DNA of 64,000 nt from Pseudomonadota bacterium (lineage in GTDB: Bacteria > Pseudomonadota > Alphaproteobacteria > Acetobacterales > Acetobacteraceae): assembly GCA_021816925.1 (NCBI GenBank), contig JAKAWQ010000005.1, forward strand, positions 1-64,000. The letters are read 5' to 3'. Below the pieces are notes generated by a model. It saw nothing but the letters and a program-made list of their open reading frames with translations. It did no database searches and had not been told where the DNA came from. Numbering within the stretch: position 1 is the first letter of the stretch; every line of letters starts with the position of its first letter. Position numbers and translations under genes: made by a program. This document shows positions 9,415-17,816 of the stretch, in pieces.

Positions 9415-10673
9415 GCCTCGTCGAGATCCGCTGCCCCATCTACGGCTTCGTCACGCTCAATGAATGGGAAGCCGAGATCGTCGCCCAGCCGGAATTCCAG
9501 CGCCTCCGCCGCATCCGCCAGCTCGGCTGGACCGACGCCGTCTATCCCGGCGCCATGCACACCCGCTTCGAGCACTCGCTCGGCGTCATGCACATGGCAA
9601 CGCAGCTCTTCGACGGCATCGTTTCCCGCAATCAGGAACTGCTGAAATCGGAACTCGCCTACACCACCGACGGGCTGCACCGCCACCGCCAGCTCGTCCG
9701 CCTCGCCGCCCTCCTGCACGATATCGGCCACGGCCCATTTTCCCACGCCGCCGAAGAGCTGTTCCAAACGGCGAGCGGGACCCCCGCCGCCCGCCGCCAC
9801 CAGCACGAGGAGTACTCACTCGCCATCATCCGCAGCTCATTTCGCGACCTGATCGAGAACCACCCCGCAAACCGAAACTGCGGTTTCACCGCCGACGACG
9901 TGGCCGGCCTCATCGAGGGCAAGGCAAAGGCCGGCCCCGCCTCCCTCTGGCAGGACCTCATCTCCGGCCAGATCGACGCCGACCGGATGGATTATCTGTT
10001 GCGCGATTCCTGGCACGCCGGCGTCGAGTACGGAAAATACGATTGGCGCCGCGTGGTCATTTGCGTCGAGCTGGTGCCGGACCCAGAAACCGGCAGCCTC
10101 CGCTTCGGCATCTCCGACGGCGGACGTCACGTGGCCGAAGCCCTCATCATCGCCCGCTACATGATGTTCAGCCAAGTCTACTTCCACAAAACCCGGGTCA
10201 TCCTCGACCACCATCTCGAACAGGCGATGCGATCGCTCATCACGGAAGGCCAGTTCCCTCCGCCAGTCCCCGAACGCCTCCACGCCTACCTCGACTGGGA
10301 TGATTGGCGCGTCCTCGGCCGCTTCGCCGCGGGCGAAGGCGGCGACCACGCCCGCCGCTTGCGCGAACGAAGGCCGTTCAAGCTCGTCTGGGAAACCTCC
10401 GAGTTCCCGGATGAGTCCGAGATGGAACAACTCGCCGCGGCCGAGGCCGCTCTGGCGCCGCTCCTCCCCGTCCGCCGCGCCGCCGCGAATTCCTGGTACC
10501 GACTCGCCCCGGCCGAAGACCCGCTCGTCAAGGCATCAAATCCCGGCGGGACGACAAGACCCCTCTCGCAGGAGTCGGCCATCGTCCGGAATATGCACCC
10601 GTCGCGCCGGGTCAGGCTCTACGTCCGCCCCGAGGATCGACAGGCCGCATCAAACCGCCTACAAGGACTCTGA
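9411..10673 (+). CDS. HD-domain phosphohydrolase (dNTPase/SAMHD1-like)
   Basis: A 420-residue HD superfamily protein. Metal-binding elements are visible: HTRFEHSLGVMH near residue 50, LLHDIGHGPFSHA near residue 102 and IDADRMDYLLRD near residue 190. This arrangement is typical of dNTP triphosphohydrolases and SAMHD1-like enzymes (COG1078). The substrate could be dNTPs, other nucleotides or a phosphorylated signal. It is embedded in the DUF499 operon through ATGA overlaps with the gene before it. The YwgA-like gene follows 15 bases later. In this setting, nucleotide depletion during phage infection is a plausible but unproven role. Confidence 0.88.
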   Translation: MSLVEIRCPIYGFVTLNEWEAEIVAQPEFQRLRRIRQLGWTDAVYPGAMHTRFEHSLGVMHMATQLFDGIVSRNQELLKSELAYTTDGLHRHRQLVRLAALLHDIGHGPFSHAAEELFQTASGTPAARRHQHEEYSLAIIRSSFRDLIENHPANRNCGFTADDVAGLIEGKAKAGPASLWQDLISGQIDADRMDYLLRDSWHAGVEYGKYDWRRVVICVELVPDPETGSLRFGISDGGRHVAEALIIARYMMFSQVYFHKTRVILDHHLEQAMRSLITEGQFPPPVPERLHAYLDWDDWRVLGRFAAGEGGDHARRLRERRPFKLVWETSEFPDESEMEQLAAAEAALAPLLPVRRAAANSWYRLAPAEDPLVKASNPGGTTRPLSQESAIVRNMHPSRRVRLYVRPEDRQAASNRLQGL

Positions 10674-10688
10674 GGAGGAGATCAAAAC

Positions 10689-11252
10689 GTGAACACGTTC
10701 GCCAGTGCTAGTGTCCGGCTCGCCGCGATTGTGCACTTGGCCAAGCAGATGTCGGCAAGAGGAGGTGTCGGCCACACCGGTATCATGAAAATGATCTACC
10801 TCCTGCAGGAAACGAAAGGCTTTCCGCTCGGCTATGACTTCCGTCTCTACACTTACGGCCCTTACGACGCCCAGGTCCTCGAGGATCTCAAGGTCGCCCA
10901 GCTCAGGCACGCGGTAGCCTCGAAAGCGGTCGATTACCAGTTCGGTCGCGGCTACCAGATCGCTGCCGGCGAAGCCGCGGAGGAAGTCATAACGAAAGGC
11001 GAACTGCCCTCGGACCTCCGGCGCGCCATCGACCAAATCGTCGCCGATTTCGGCGCCCGCTCGGCTGCCGATCTCGAAATCATCGGCACGATCATCTTCG
11101 CCGACCGCGCCGCCGCCCGCGGCAAGGAAAAGACAACCCCGGAAGACCTTGCCGGCCGCGTCCACGACATCAAGCCCTACATCGCCGACCAACGCATCCT
11201 ATCCGAGGCCCAAGCCCTGAAATCCAAGGGCCTGCTCGAGTCCGTCCCGTAA
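10689..11252 (+). CDS. YwgA/Panacea-like small protein
   Basis: A 187-residue protein starting at GTG, preceded by a very strong Shine-Dalgarno (GAGGAGGAG, nine bases upstream). The N-terminal half resembles YwgA/DUF4065-type (Panacea) winged-helix domains. It has IMKMIYLLQETKG followed by FRLYTYGPYDAQVLEDL, the family's conserved YGP-type turn. Panacea-family proteins can act as antitoxins or regulators. The start is only 15 bases after the HD gene, so it belongs to the same operon. It could be the regulator or immunity component of the cassette. The assignment rests on the motif pattern alone. Confidence 0.65.
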   Translation: MNTFASASVRLAAIVHLAKQMSARGGVGHTGIMKMIYLLQETKGFPLGYDFRLYTYGPYDAQVLEDLKVAQLRHAVASKAVDYQFGRGYQIAAGEAAEEVITKGELPSDLRRAIDQIVADFGARSAADLEIIGTIIFADRAAARGKEKTTPEDLAGRVHDIKPYIADQRILSEAQALKSKGLLESVP

Positions 11253-11360
11253 CGGGCTGCCAATCGACCCGCCCGCGGTCGCGCACACCCGCCACGAACC
11301 ATCCCGAAAGGAAGCCGGCCGAGGCGGGAATCCAATTGCCCGCCGCGCCCGCCGCCCGGT

Positions 11361-12554
11361 TCACCCCGCCTCCTCGCTGGTCAACACCTCGAAATGACGG
11401 GGGCTCTGCAGCCGATACCCGCGCCCCTCCCTGACGAGCTCACCCGTGCAGCGAACCGTCCGACGGGACTCATGAGCCCGCGTGGCCTGACGATAGGTCT
11501 CCGGACCGAGGCGAAGCACGACCCGGCGCATCTGCCCCTCCACATCTCCGGTGATCGTCACGTCGCCTTCCGTCGCCGCCGGTCCACGGTCCAGTCGCGT
11601 CACGACGCCCTGAACCTCGAAATCGTCCAAACCCGCCGTTTCACGAAATAGCCGCGCCGCCTCCTCGATAATCGGAATGCTGTCGCTTCCAAGCCGGACC
11701 CGCGCCGGAGCCATTCGCCCCGGTGCCTTACCATCGACCGGCCGGGCCCGCGACCAGCTCACCTGAACCTCCAGCCCCTCCCGCGCACCCGCCGCCGACA
11801 ACCCCGCCACCGCCTCGCAGAAATTGGCCGACACGCCCCGACCGACCGCAGCCTGAAATGCCTTCATGTCCAGGTCCGACACCGCCCGGCGGGTCGCCTC
11901 ATCGAGCGCACCCAGCGCCTCCATAAGCGTCCGCGTAACCTGCCGCTCGTAGGGCTCGTCGGCCTCGATCCGCCCATCGTCCTCGATCTGCAACAACTCC
12001 GGTTGCAACGGCCGCAATTCAGGAGCGACCGGCGAGAGAATCCTCAGCACAAAACTCCCCCGCTCGGTCTGGCCGATCCGAACATGGCTGAGGTAATCCA
12101 TGGCCCGTTGCGCCTTGTTCCTCCCAAAGAACGGCCGCTTCTCGATCGCCGCACACGCCGCCGCCAGTACCATGTCCCGGCTGCGCTCGACGAACGCGAC
12201 ACCCTGGTCCAGCGGCAAGGTGCCGCCCTCCGCATCACGCCCCAGCGCCCGCACTCGAATGAGATCCGCAGCCGCGGTCTGCACGTCCTCCAAGACCTCG
12301 AGCTCGGAACGCCCCTCCCGCTCCGCGAGCGCGCGCAGCACCTCCGACATCCGCAACGCATAATCTCCAAGCTCCCGCCGCGCCGGCAGCGTGACATCGA
12401 GCTCGCCACCTCCCCCCCGCGGCAGAAGCCAAAGGCTGCCCCTTCCCTCGTGAAGCTCCGTCTCCCATCGCCACCCCGTCGCCCGCAGATATGCGGCAAC
12501 CTCCAGCGGCCTCAGCGACCGCAGCGTGGCTTGATCCCGGACCGCAACCTTCAT
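11361..12554 (-). CDS. Uncharacterised protein paired with DUF4365, beta-barrel-like C-terminus
   Basis: A 397-residue protein of unknown function, starting at the ATG at 12554 that overlaps the stop of the DUF4365 gene (ATGA). Three parts can be distinguished. The N-terminal strand-rich part (residues 1-70) has aromatic WRWETELHEG. The central part is helical and charged (residues 75-270). The C-terminal part, about 110 residues, alternates strands (FEVQGVVTRLDRG, DVTITGDVEGQMRRVVLRL) in a way that suggests an OB-like fold. There is no membrane segment and no known catalytic signature. It is convergent with the HD/YwgA operon and opposite in strand to the genes on both sides, so it looks like a separate inserted cassette with its DUF4365 partner. 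Confidence 0.75.
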   Translation of the reverse strand: MKVAVRDQATLRSLRPLEVAAYLRATGWRWETELHEGRGSLWLLPRGGGGELDVTLPARRELGDYALRMSEVLRALAEREGRSELEVLEDVQTAAADLIRVRALGRDAEGGTLPLDQGVAFVERSRDMVLAAACAAIEKRPFFGRNKAQRAMDYLSHVRIGQTERGSFVLRILSPVAPELRPLQPELLQIEDDGRIEADEPYERQVTRTLMEALGALDEATRRAVSDLDMKAFQAAVGRGVSANFCEAVAGLSAAGAREGLEVQVSWSRARPVDGKAPGRMAPARVRLGSDSIPIIEEAARLFRETAGLDDFEVQGVVTRLDRGPAATEGDVTITGDVEGQMRRVVLRLGPETYRQATRAHESRRTVRCTGELVREGRGYRLQSPRHFEVLTSEEAG

Positions 12555-13051
12555 AGCGCACCCGTCTCGTTCACGCGCGCCATCATCTCTTGCAGCGCCT
12601 CCACCGTCAGCAAGTTTCTCTGTGGAACCGAAACCGTCACCGTCGCCTCGTTCTCGCTCCTCGGCAGCCCCGCAAGAGATACCCAGTACCCGCAGCGCCG
12701 CAGCACAACCTCCTCCTCCGAGAGAACCAGCCACTCCTCGACGTTCGCCGGCAGCAAAACCAGAACCAGCACGCGCGGGGCGCACAGATCCGTCAAGATC
12801 AGGTCGTCATAATTCTTGCGCCTGAGCGGATACCGGATCACCTCGCCCCCGCCCACATCGCCCGTCCAGGTCTTCATCTGCACGTCGAGCTTCGGCCTTC
12901 GCGACAATCGGCAGGAAAGCGTCCAGTCGATGCTGTCGTCATCCGGCCGCCGGAGCGACACGGCGCACCCCGCCGCTCCGGCCACCGCCAGAAGAAACGC
13001 GTCGCCGAAGCACTCCTGCATGGCAGCACGTTCCATCCCAAGGTTGGTCAT
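12551..13051 (-). CDS. DUF4365 protein, predicted PD-(D/E)xK-like nuclease
   Basis: A 166-residue DUF4365-type protein. The start is placed at the ATG at 13051, before NLGMERAAMQECFGDAF. The upstream in-frame extension is arginine-rich and probably not coding. The core shows DDDSIDWTL followed by LDVQMKTW, an Asp...Gln-x-Lys pattern consistent with a PD-(D/E)xK-like nuclease fold. It ends with RNLLTVEALQEMM. DUF4365 domains are found in defence and mobile loci, sometimes fused to other effectors. Here it is translationally coupled to the 397-residue protein, so the two probably act together. Confidence 0.78.
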   Translation of the reverse strand: MTNLGMERAAMQECFGDAFLLAVAGAAGCAVSLRRPDDDSIDWTLSCRLSRRPKLDVQMKTWTGDVGGGEVIRYPLRRKNYDDLILTDLCAPRVLVLVLLPANVEEWLVLSEEEVVLRRCGYWVSLAGLPRSENEATVTVSVPQRNLLTVEALQEMMARVNETGAL

Positions 13052-13366
13052 GAGCGCCAAACCCGAGATCTCGCCGCAATATGGCACCAAGCCGAGCCGC
13101 TCCCGCCCCGCCCGAGAACGTGCGGTCCCCCGCCGCCGACCAGGTTCACGCCCGGCCTCGCCCGACCACCGCAACCGCAAGCGGCTTCGCCCCGGGCAGC
13201 CGGTGACGCCGTCCTCTCCATTCCCGCCGCCCGTCCATCACGATCCCATCACCCCGATCGGTTGCCCGCGCCGGCCGCCCACCAAAGCCGACAACGGCCT
13301 AAAAAGCCCTTCCTTTTTGGGTCCATCCAACTTAAGATCAATTCCCTGATACAAACCCTCCACCCC
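13052..13366. other. Divergent intergenic region with one hairpin
   Basis: 315 bases between the minus-strand DUF4365 gene and the plus-strand AAA/DUF4143 gene. It should contain promoters for both. Most of it is GC-rich and featureless. The last 70 bases before the AAA gene are AT-richer and hold a stem at 13298-13306 and 13313-13321 (CCTAAAAAG/CTTTTTGGG, one G-U pair, six-base loop). The stem could be an operator or a weak terminator-like structure. Confidence 0.5.
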
Positions 13367-14848
13367 ATGCTCACCATCTCCGACGACGACATTGCCGCCC
13401 GCCTCCGGGCGGACAACCCCTGGTGGCAGGCGCCGCCAGATCTCTCCCGTCCGCCCTACGGGCTGCCCCGCCGCGACTATTTTTCCCCCTTCGCCCGCCT
13501 CGTCCAATCGCCCGTGCAGCGGGCCGTCATTCTCCTCGGCGCCCGTCGCGTCGGCAAAACAACCATGCTCCACCAGCTTATCGGTGAACTCATCCACGGT
13601 CGCGCCTTCTCCGCCATCCTCTTCGCATCGATCGATACGCCCACATACTCGGATCTCTCGCTTGACCATCTCCTCGCCCTGTTCCTGAAAGCGCATCCGC
13701 ACGACCCGGGCGCCCACCGCCTCGTCGTCCTCGACGAAATCCAGTACCTTCGGGACTGGGAGCGCCACCTGAAGGTTCTCGTGGACAACTGGCCCGAAAC
13801 GCGCTTCGTCGCCAGCGGCTCCGCCGGCGCCACGCTACGCCACCGCAGCACCGAATCGGGCGCCGGCCGCTTCACCGATTTCGAACTGCCGCCTCTCACC
13901 TTCGCCGAGTTTCTTTCCTTCCGCGGCCTCGAACCATTGATCGAATCGGCATCCGGCACCGGTCCCGCCGACGCCTTCCGAGCCCACGACATCGCGGCTC
14001 TCAACAACGCCTTCGTCGATTACGTCAACTTCGGCGGATACCCCGAGGCCGTCGCGGGGCCGCCCGAAGTCCAGGCCGATTTTCAGCGTTTCGTCGGCCG
14101 TGACATCGTTGACAAGGTTCTTCTCCGCGATCTCCCAAGTCTCTACGGCATCCAGGATATCCAGGAGCTGAACCGCCTCTTTCAGGTGCTCGCCTACAAC
14201 ACCGGCCAGGAGGTCAGTCTCGAAGCCCTGTCGCAAAACTCCGGTGTCGCCAAGAACACCATCCAGCGCTACCTCCGCTACTTCGAGACGGCCTTCCTCA
14301 TCCACCGCGTGCTCCGCGTGGACGACACCGCCAGGCGCTTCCAGCGTCAGCGCGCCTTCAAGGTTTATCTCACGAACCCATCGATGCGCGCGGCCCTCTT
14401 CGGCCCGATGAACGAGGACTCCGCCCGTTTCGGCGCCCTCGCTGAAACCGCCGTGTTCGCGCAATATCAGTCGAGCGGGGCCGCCCGCTCTCTTTATTAC
14501 GCCCATTGGCCGGAAGGGGAAGTCGATGTCGTGCTCCTCGAGCCGACTTCTCTACGCCCAATCTGGGCGTACGACGTGAAATGGTCCGACCACCACGCAA
14601 CTCGCCCCGAGGAACTCAGGCCGCTCATCGACTTTGCTGCACGCACGGGTCTGCGCGCCGTCGGTGCGACCACGAAGACCGTCTCCCGGAAAGTCGAGAC
14701 GACCGGCCTCTTCGGCCCAACCGGCCCGGAGATCCACCTTTTCCCGACTGCCGTTCACTGTCACGCGCTCGGCTACCGCAACGCCCGCGCGCCCGAATCC
14801 CTCGAACGCTTCACGGATCCCGAGGAATCTCCCGATGAGCCCTTCTGA
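13367..14848 (+). CDS. AAA_14/DUF4143 ATPase
   Basis: A 493-residue ATPase with an N-terminal AAA_14 domain and a C-terminal DUF4143 domain. The Walker A is LLGARRVGKTTML near residue 57 and the Walker B LVVLDEIQYL near residue 119. DUF4143 follows, with the typical GGYPEAV segment and the ALAETAVFAQ...GEVDVVL nuclease-fold-like end. This family is widespread and its function is poorly understood. The start is the ATG at 13367, since the reading frame upstream runs antisense to the DUF4365 gene. Its end overlaps the DUF1156 methylase start by 14 bases, so it is coupled to that gene. It may be an accessory ATPase or an independent passenger. Confidence 0.88.
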   Translation: MLTISDDDIAARLRADNPWWQAPPDLSRPPYGLPRRDYFSPFARLVQSPVQRAVILLGARRVGKTTMLHQLIGELIHGRAFSAILFASIDTPTYSDLSLDHLLALFLKAHPHDPGAHRLVVLDEIQYLRDWERHLKVLVDNWPETRFVASGSAGATLRHRSTESGAGRFTDFELPPLTFAEFLSFRGLEPLIESASGTGPADAFRAHDIAALNNAFVDYVNFGGYPEAVAGPPEVQADFQRFVGRDIVDKVLLRDLPSLYGIQDIQELNRLFQVLAYNTGQEVSLEALSQNSGVAKNTIQRYLRYFETAFLIHRVLRVDDTARRFQRQRAFKVYLTNPSMRAALFGPMNEDSARFGALAETAVFAQYQSSGAARSLYYAHWPEGEVDVVLLEPTSLRPIWAYDVKWSDHHATRPEELRPLIDFAARTGLRAVGATTKTVSRKVETTGLFGPTGPEIHLFPTAVHCHALGYRNARAPESLERFTDPEESPDEPF

Positions 14849-17816
14849 AGCGATCCCGGCCTCCGAAGCCACCACCGCCCCGGCCGCCGACCGCCGCCTG
14901 ATCGAGGAATGGCTGCCGATCGCCGCGCTCGGCGAAGAAAGCGTCCGCGAGCGACGCTCGATGACAGCGCTCCCCCCGACCTACTACCTGCACGTCTGGT
15001 GGGCCCGCCGCCCGCTCGTCGCCTCGCGCGCCGCCATCCTCGCCTCCATCCTCCCCGCCGACGCCGACCACGACAAATTCACCCACATGCTCGGCATCCA
15101 CGGCGACCCGGTCGCAAGCCGCCGTCGCATCGACCGCGCAAAGCGAACGGGCGTACGATTCGAAGGCAAAGCCTACGAATACGACCGCGCCTTCGGATAC
15201 CTGCCGTCCGACAACGAGAAGGCCTGGCTTCACGGCTTAACCGGCCGCCGCACGATCCGCATTCTCGACCCCACCGCCGGCGGCGGAAGCATCCCCTTCG
15301 AGGCCGTGCGCCTCGGGCTCCCAACGTCGGCCAACGACCTGAACCCCGTCGCTGCGCTCCTGCTCAAGGCAACCGTCGCGTTCCCGAGCCAGATCGGAAC
15401 CCCGCTCATCCCCGAATTCCATCGGATTGCCGGGCGCTTCGTCGAGGAGCGCGATCGCAGACTGAGCGAGTTTTTCCCCGCCGAGGCGAAGGACAACACG
15501 ATCGCGACGAACTTCCTCTGGTCCCGCACCATCCGCTGCCCGTACTGTGACGGCCTCATCCCCCTCTCGCCCAACTGGCGCCTCGCGCCCGACGGCACCG
15601 GCGTCCGGCTCCATCCCGACATCGCAGCCGGCCCCAACAGCCCCGGCCGCAGCTGCACCTTCGAAATCGTCAAGTACGCAAGCGACCAATCCCCCGGCAC
15701 AGTCGCCGACGGCGACGCCACCTGCCCGTTCCCCGATTGCGGCCGCATCGTGGACGGCGACGAAGTGAAGCGCCAGGCGCAGGCCGGCACAATGGGCGAG
15801 CAGCTCTTCGCCGTCGTCACCAAAACCCGCATCGAAACCAAAACCAAAACCGGAAAGCGCGGCCGCGACAAATGGGAGCGCGGCTACCGCGCCCCTCGGC
15901 CGGAGGACGACAACAGCGAAGCCATCTCCCGTGCCCTCGCCAAGAAGCTCCCCGAATGGGAAGCGCTTGGCATCGTCCCGGCCGAGCCATTCCCGCCGGA
16001 CGCCAACGACGACCGCCCGATCCAATACGGCATGCCGCTCTGGCGCGACCTCTTCTCCCCCCGCCAGCTTCTCGGCCACGGCACCGCCGTTGAAGTGTTC
16101 CACGAACTCTGGGCCGAAGAAGACGCCAAGGGCAGGCCGAACGAAGTGGCCAAAGCAGCGTTCGTCTACCTTGCGCTGAGCCTCGACAAGATGCTCAACT
16201 ATGGTAACCGAGCGTGTCGTTGGGATATCGTGACCCAACGCGTCCGTTCAATTTTTGACCGGCATGACTTCGCGTTCTGTTGGTCATACGCTGAAATGGC
16301 ACCACTGATCGCGGGCCTGGGGTACGATTGGTGCGTCGAAAAGACCGCCAAGTGCATCAAAGAACTGGTGGAACTCGCCCGCCCTGACGCCGCCTCCGGC
16401 GCGCTGATCAGCGGCATGGCGGACGCCTACGTGCCGCCGCCCATCACCATCACCTGCAAATCCGCCGATGCGCTCGACCATCTCGAAGACGGATCGATCG
16501 AGGTCATCGTCATCGACCCGCCGTACGGCGCCAACGTCATGTACGCCGAGCTCTCGGACTTCTTCTACGTCTGGCTCAAGCGCACCGCCGGCCTCGTTCT
16601 CCCCGAACTCTTCACCCGGGCGCTGACCGACAAGGAGAACGAAGCCGTCGCCAACCTCGCCAGGTTCAAAGGCGAAAAAGGCGCGAAAATCCTGGCCGAA
16701 CGCGACTACCAGGAACACATGGCGCTCATCTTCGCCGAATGCCGCCGCGTCCTGAAGCCGAGCGGCATCATGACGGTCATGTTCACCCACAAGGACACCG
16801 GCGCCTGGGACGCCCTCACCAAAGGCCTGATGCAGGCCGGCTTCGCCATCACCGCAAGCTGGCCCGTCAACACCGAGGCCGAGGGCAGCCTGCACATCAA
16901 GGAAAAATCCGCCGCCGAGAGCACTATTTTTCTCGTCTGCCGCCCGCGCCCCACCCCGGCAACGGACGCGGCCATAACCTGGTGGGAGGACATCGAACCC
17001 CTCGTCTCCCGCGCCGTCCGCACCCGCGTCGCCGAATTCCAGCAGGCCGGCATCACCGGCGTCGATCTCTACCTCGCGAGCTTCGGCCCCGCACTTCAGG
17101 AATTTTCTTCCCATTGGCCGCTCCGGCGCGGCACGCCGCGCCCCGTCCCGCAAGCGCAAAAGCGCCGCCGCCAGGCCGAACTCTTCGCCGAGGAATTCGA
17201 CGCTTACGCCGTCACTCCGGAGGACGCGCTCGACGCCGCGCGCCGCGAAGTGAAGAACTGGCGGCTCGAGCAGCTCACCCAGACGAAAACCCGCACCGAT
17301 CTCGACGGCCCCACCGCCTGGTTCGTCCTCGCCTGGGACGCTTTCAAGGCCCCCGAATTTCCCTATGACGAAGCGCTTCGCCTTGCCCGCGCCGTCGGCG
17401 TCGATCTCGAGCAGGAAATCGTCGGCAGGCTCGCCGAAAAGAAAGGCTCCGACCTCGTTCTCTGGGATAGCGGGCGCCGCGCCGCCAAGGGCGGCCTGGG
17501 CCCGCCCGACGGCTCTCGCGCCGTGATCGACGCGCTCCACCACGCCGCCCACCTCGGCCGCACCCGCACGCTCGATGCCGCCAAGGACTTGCTTGATCGG
17601 AACGGCCTCGCGACCGACCCCACTTTCCTCGCCGCCCTCGCCGCGACGCTGGAAGTCCTACCCCCGTCCCAGAGCTACACCGGCATCGCTCTCGAAGGCG
17701 CCGTCTCCGCCGCCGGCAGTGACTTCGAAGCGCTCGACAAGCTCCGCCGGCTCGCCTTCGCCGAGCGCCTCCGCGAGCCGCACCAGCTCGACCTCTGGAA
17801 AGACGCCGCCGCATGA
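14835..17816 (+). CDS. DUF1156 zinc-ribbon adenine-specific DNA methylase
   Basis: A 993-residue DUF1156/COG1743 DNA methyltransferase. The N-terminal DUF1156 segment has HVWWARRPLVASRAAILAS. The SAM-binding motif DPTAGGGS is near residue 145. A zinc ribbon is formed by CPYC near residue 235 and CPFPDC near residue 297. The catalytic DPPYGANVMYAELSDFFYVW is near residue 561, a DPPY motif of amino-methyltransferases. It should methylate adenine (or cytosine N4) in a site not predictable here. The start overlaps the AAA/DUF4143 gene and the stop overlaps the helicase start (ATGA). This supports a co-translated methylase-helicase pair, as in known DUF1156-DUF499-helicase defence clusters. Confidence 0.92.
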   Translation: MSPSEAIPASEATTAPAADRRLIEEWLPIAALGEESVRERRSMTALPPTYYLHVWWARRPLVASRAAILASILPADADHDKFTHMLGIHGDPVASRRRIDRAKRTGVRFEGKAYEYDRAFGYLPSDNEKAWLHGLTGRRTIRILDPTAGGGSIPFEAVRLGLPTSANDLNPVAALLLKATVAFPSQIGTPLIPEFHRIAGRFVEERDRRLSEFFPAEAKDNTIATNFLWSRTIRCPYCDGLIPLSPNWRLAPDGTGVRLHPDIAAGPNSPGRSCTFEIVKYASDQSPGTVADGDATCPFPDCGRIVDGDEVKRQAQAGTMGEQLFAVVTKTRIETKTKTGKRGRDKWERGYRAPRPEDDNSEAISRALAKKLPEWEALGIVPAEPFPPDANDDRPIQYGMPLWRDLFSPRQLLGHGTAVEVFHELWAEEDAKGRPNEVAKAAFVYLALSLDKMLNYGNRACRWDIVTQRVRSIFDRHDFAFCWSYAEMAPLIAGLGYDWCVEKTAKCIKELVELARPDAASGALISGMADAYVPPPITITCKSADALDHLEDGSIEVIVIDPPYGANVMYAELSDFFYVWLKRTAGLVLPELFTRALTDKENEAVANLARFKGEKGAKILAERDYQEHMALIFAECRRVLKPSGIMTVMFTHKDTGAWDALTKGLMQAGFAITASWPVNTEAEGSLHIKEKSAAESTIFLVCRPRPTPATDAAITWWEDIEPLVSRAVRTRVAEFQQAGITGVDLYLASFGPALQEFSSHWPLRRGTPRPVPQAQKRRRQAELFAEEFDAYAVTPEDALDAARREVKNWRLEQLTQTKTRTDLDGPTAWFVLAWDAFKAPEFPYDEALRLARAVGVDLEQEIVGRLAEKKGSDLVLWDSGRRAAKGGLGPPDGSRAVIDALHHAAHLGRTRTLDAAKDLLDRNGLATDPTFLAALAATLEVLPPSQSYTGIALEGAVSAAGSDFEALDKLRRLAFAERLREPHQLDLWKDAAA

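Noticed and set aside
13298-13321. Hairpin CCTAAAAAG/CTTTTTGGG as a terminator
   Set aside because: No gene ends just upstream on either strand (the flanking genes diverge from this region) and no T run follows, so it is noted only as a structure in the intergenic region.
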